From positions 1 through 5,262 of the forward strand of contig QQUM01000197.1 in the NCBI GenBank assembly GCA_008501545.1: DNA of 5,262 nucleotides. Reading direction: 5' to 3'. Shown here piece after piece: positions 4,815 through 5,262 of this stretch. Source of the stretch: Calditrichota bacterium (GTDB taxonomy: Bacteria > Zhuqueibacterota > Zhuqueibacteria > Zhuqueibacterales > Geothermadaptataceae). The notes under the pieces are model-generated. The model did not search any database, was not told the origin of the DNA, and saw only the letters and a program-made list of their open reading frames with translations. The position numbers and the translations under genes were made by a program. Each line of letters starts with the position of its first letter. Position 1 is the first letter of the stretch.

Positions 4815-5262
4815 TCACTTCGTGTTCAAATCAGCAATTTCCCATTGAATCGCCTTCACGCCCTTCACTTTCCTCCGGCCAACACCATCGCGCACAGCTT
4901 GCATAAATCGATGGCCGGGATCGATTTTTTCTGTCCGGTAGGATGCATCGACTTCACGCCACAACGGGTGGCCTTCGAAATATTGGTATTCGTAATGGCC
5001 AATGAGATAGTCAATCGATTGGTATTTTTGCAGTAAATACTTGACCAGTTGAATATTGGCATGAATTTGCGCATCCGTCAGAGCATCCTGGCCGTGTTGC
5101 CCGCCAATATTTTCAACACCGATTGAATTGTAATTTATGCCAATGCAGTGGCGTGCCATCCAGGTCTCCGGCATCAGGCGGTGGATCGTGCCATCGCGGT
5201 CAACGACGAATTGAATGGCAACGTTGACTTGTCCGGCGCTCTGCAAATCCGGTCGCGTGCCG
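4815..5262 (-). CDS. N-acetylmuramoyl-L-alanine amidase (Amidase_2 family), C-terminal part
   Basis: Zinc amidases of this family cut the bond between N-acetylmuramic acid and L-alanine in peptidoglycan. The visible 148 residues, GTRPDLQSAGQVNVAIQF onward, run open through the right edge, so the start and the first zinc histidine (usually in an HHT-like motif) lie outside. Seen here, numbered from that edge, are FVVDRDGTIHRL (18-29), the SIGVENIGG core with Glu50 (46-54), the second ligand His89 in LIGHYEY (86-92), and the third ligand Asp114 with DPGHRF (114-119). The order and spacing fit AmpD/T7-lysozyme-like amidases. An in-frame TTG at 5246-5244 codes Leu inside a conserved region and is not the start. 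It converges on the CotH-family gene with a 48-base gap. Whether it is secreted (cell-wall turnover) or cytoplasmic (recycling, like AmpD) cannot be decided without the N-terminus. Confidence 0.9.
   Translation of the reverse strand, partial: GTRPDLQSAGQVNVAIQFVVDRDGTIHRLMPETWMARHCIGINYNSIGVENIGGQHGQDALTDAQIHANIQLVKYLLQKYQSIDYLIGHYEYQYFEGHPLWREVDASYRTEKIDPGHRFMQAVRDGVGRRKVKGVKAIQWEIADLNTK

Noticed and set aside
5244..5246. TTG as the start of the amidase
   Set aside because: The frame stays open upstream to the window edge (GTRPD precedes), and the Amidase_2 fold needs an upstream zinc histidine, so this codon is internal leucine.
1..5262. Mobile element, CRISPR array, toxin-antitoxin or phage defence system
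   Set aside because: No transposase, integrase, repeat-spacer pattern or small paired genes are visible; every sizeable frame is accounted for by housekeeping or envelope genes.

Overview
The window has about mid-40s % GC by eye and looks like the chromosome of a free-living Gram-negative bacterium. The best clue is the large secreted CotH-family protein. It ends in a lamin-tail domain followed by a C-terminal tail of the type IX secretion (T9SS) kind, an architecture typical of the Bacteroidota/Ignavibacteriota/Calditrichota/KSB1 neighbourhood. The RsmE protein carries an AMKQS motif of the Bacteroidota-like type, and the ferredoxin resembles 7Fe ferredoxins of the Thermus/actinobacterial kind. 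The phylum is an inference; no 16S rRNA or marker set is present.

Left block, all on the minus strand. A GTG-started TetR-family repressor (695-1258) is followed by a 7Fe-type ferredoxin (290-568). The ferredoxin ends at a strong intrinsic terminator (220-260). Beyond that lies the first 45 codons of an exported or membrane-anchored protein, cut by the left edge (1-136). The repressor has a strong ribosome binding site and a 16-bp near-palindrome overlapping its probable -10 element, which suggests autorepression. A 7-base half-site of the same palindrome recurs upstream of the ferredoxin.

Intergenic block, 1259-1618. Besides the tetR promoter/operator, it holds a 10-bp GC-rich hairpin with no adjacent T-run (1465-1492) and an imperfect long inverted repeat (1505-1582) just upstream of rsmE.

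Right block. On the plus strand, rsmE (16S rRNA m3U1498 methyltransferase, 1619-2377) is followed after only 4 bases by the 794-residue CotH/lamin-tail/sorting-tail protein (2382-4766). Converging on it is the C-terminal part of an N-acetylmuramoyl-L-alanine amidase (4815-5262, open at the right edge). The two convergent genes share a 10-bp hairpin in their 48-base gap.

Functionally this is mostly ordinary housekeeping plus an envelope theme: an exported kinase-like protein, a peptidoglycan amidase and a signal-bearing protein. I see no mobile element, CRISPR array, tRNA or rRNA. The points most worth a second look are the putative TetR operator and its half-site near the ferredoxin, the two unexplained structures upstream of rsmE, and a 9-T tract in the CotH gene placed so that slippage would remove the export tail.
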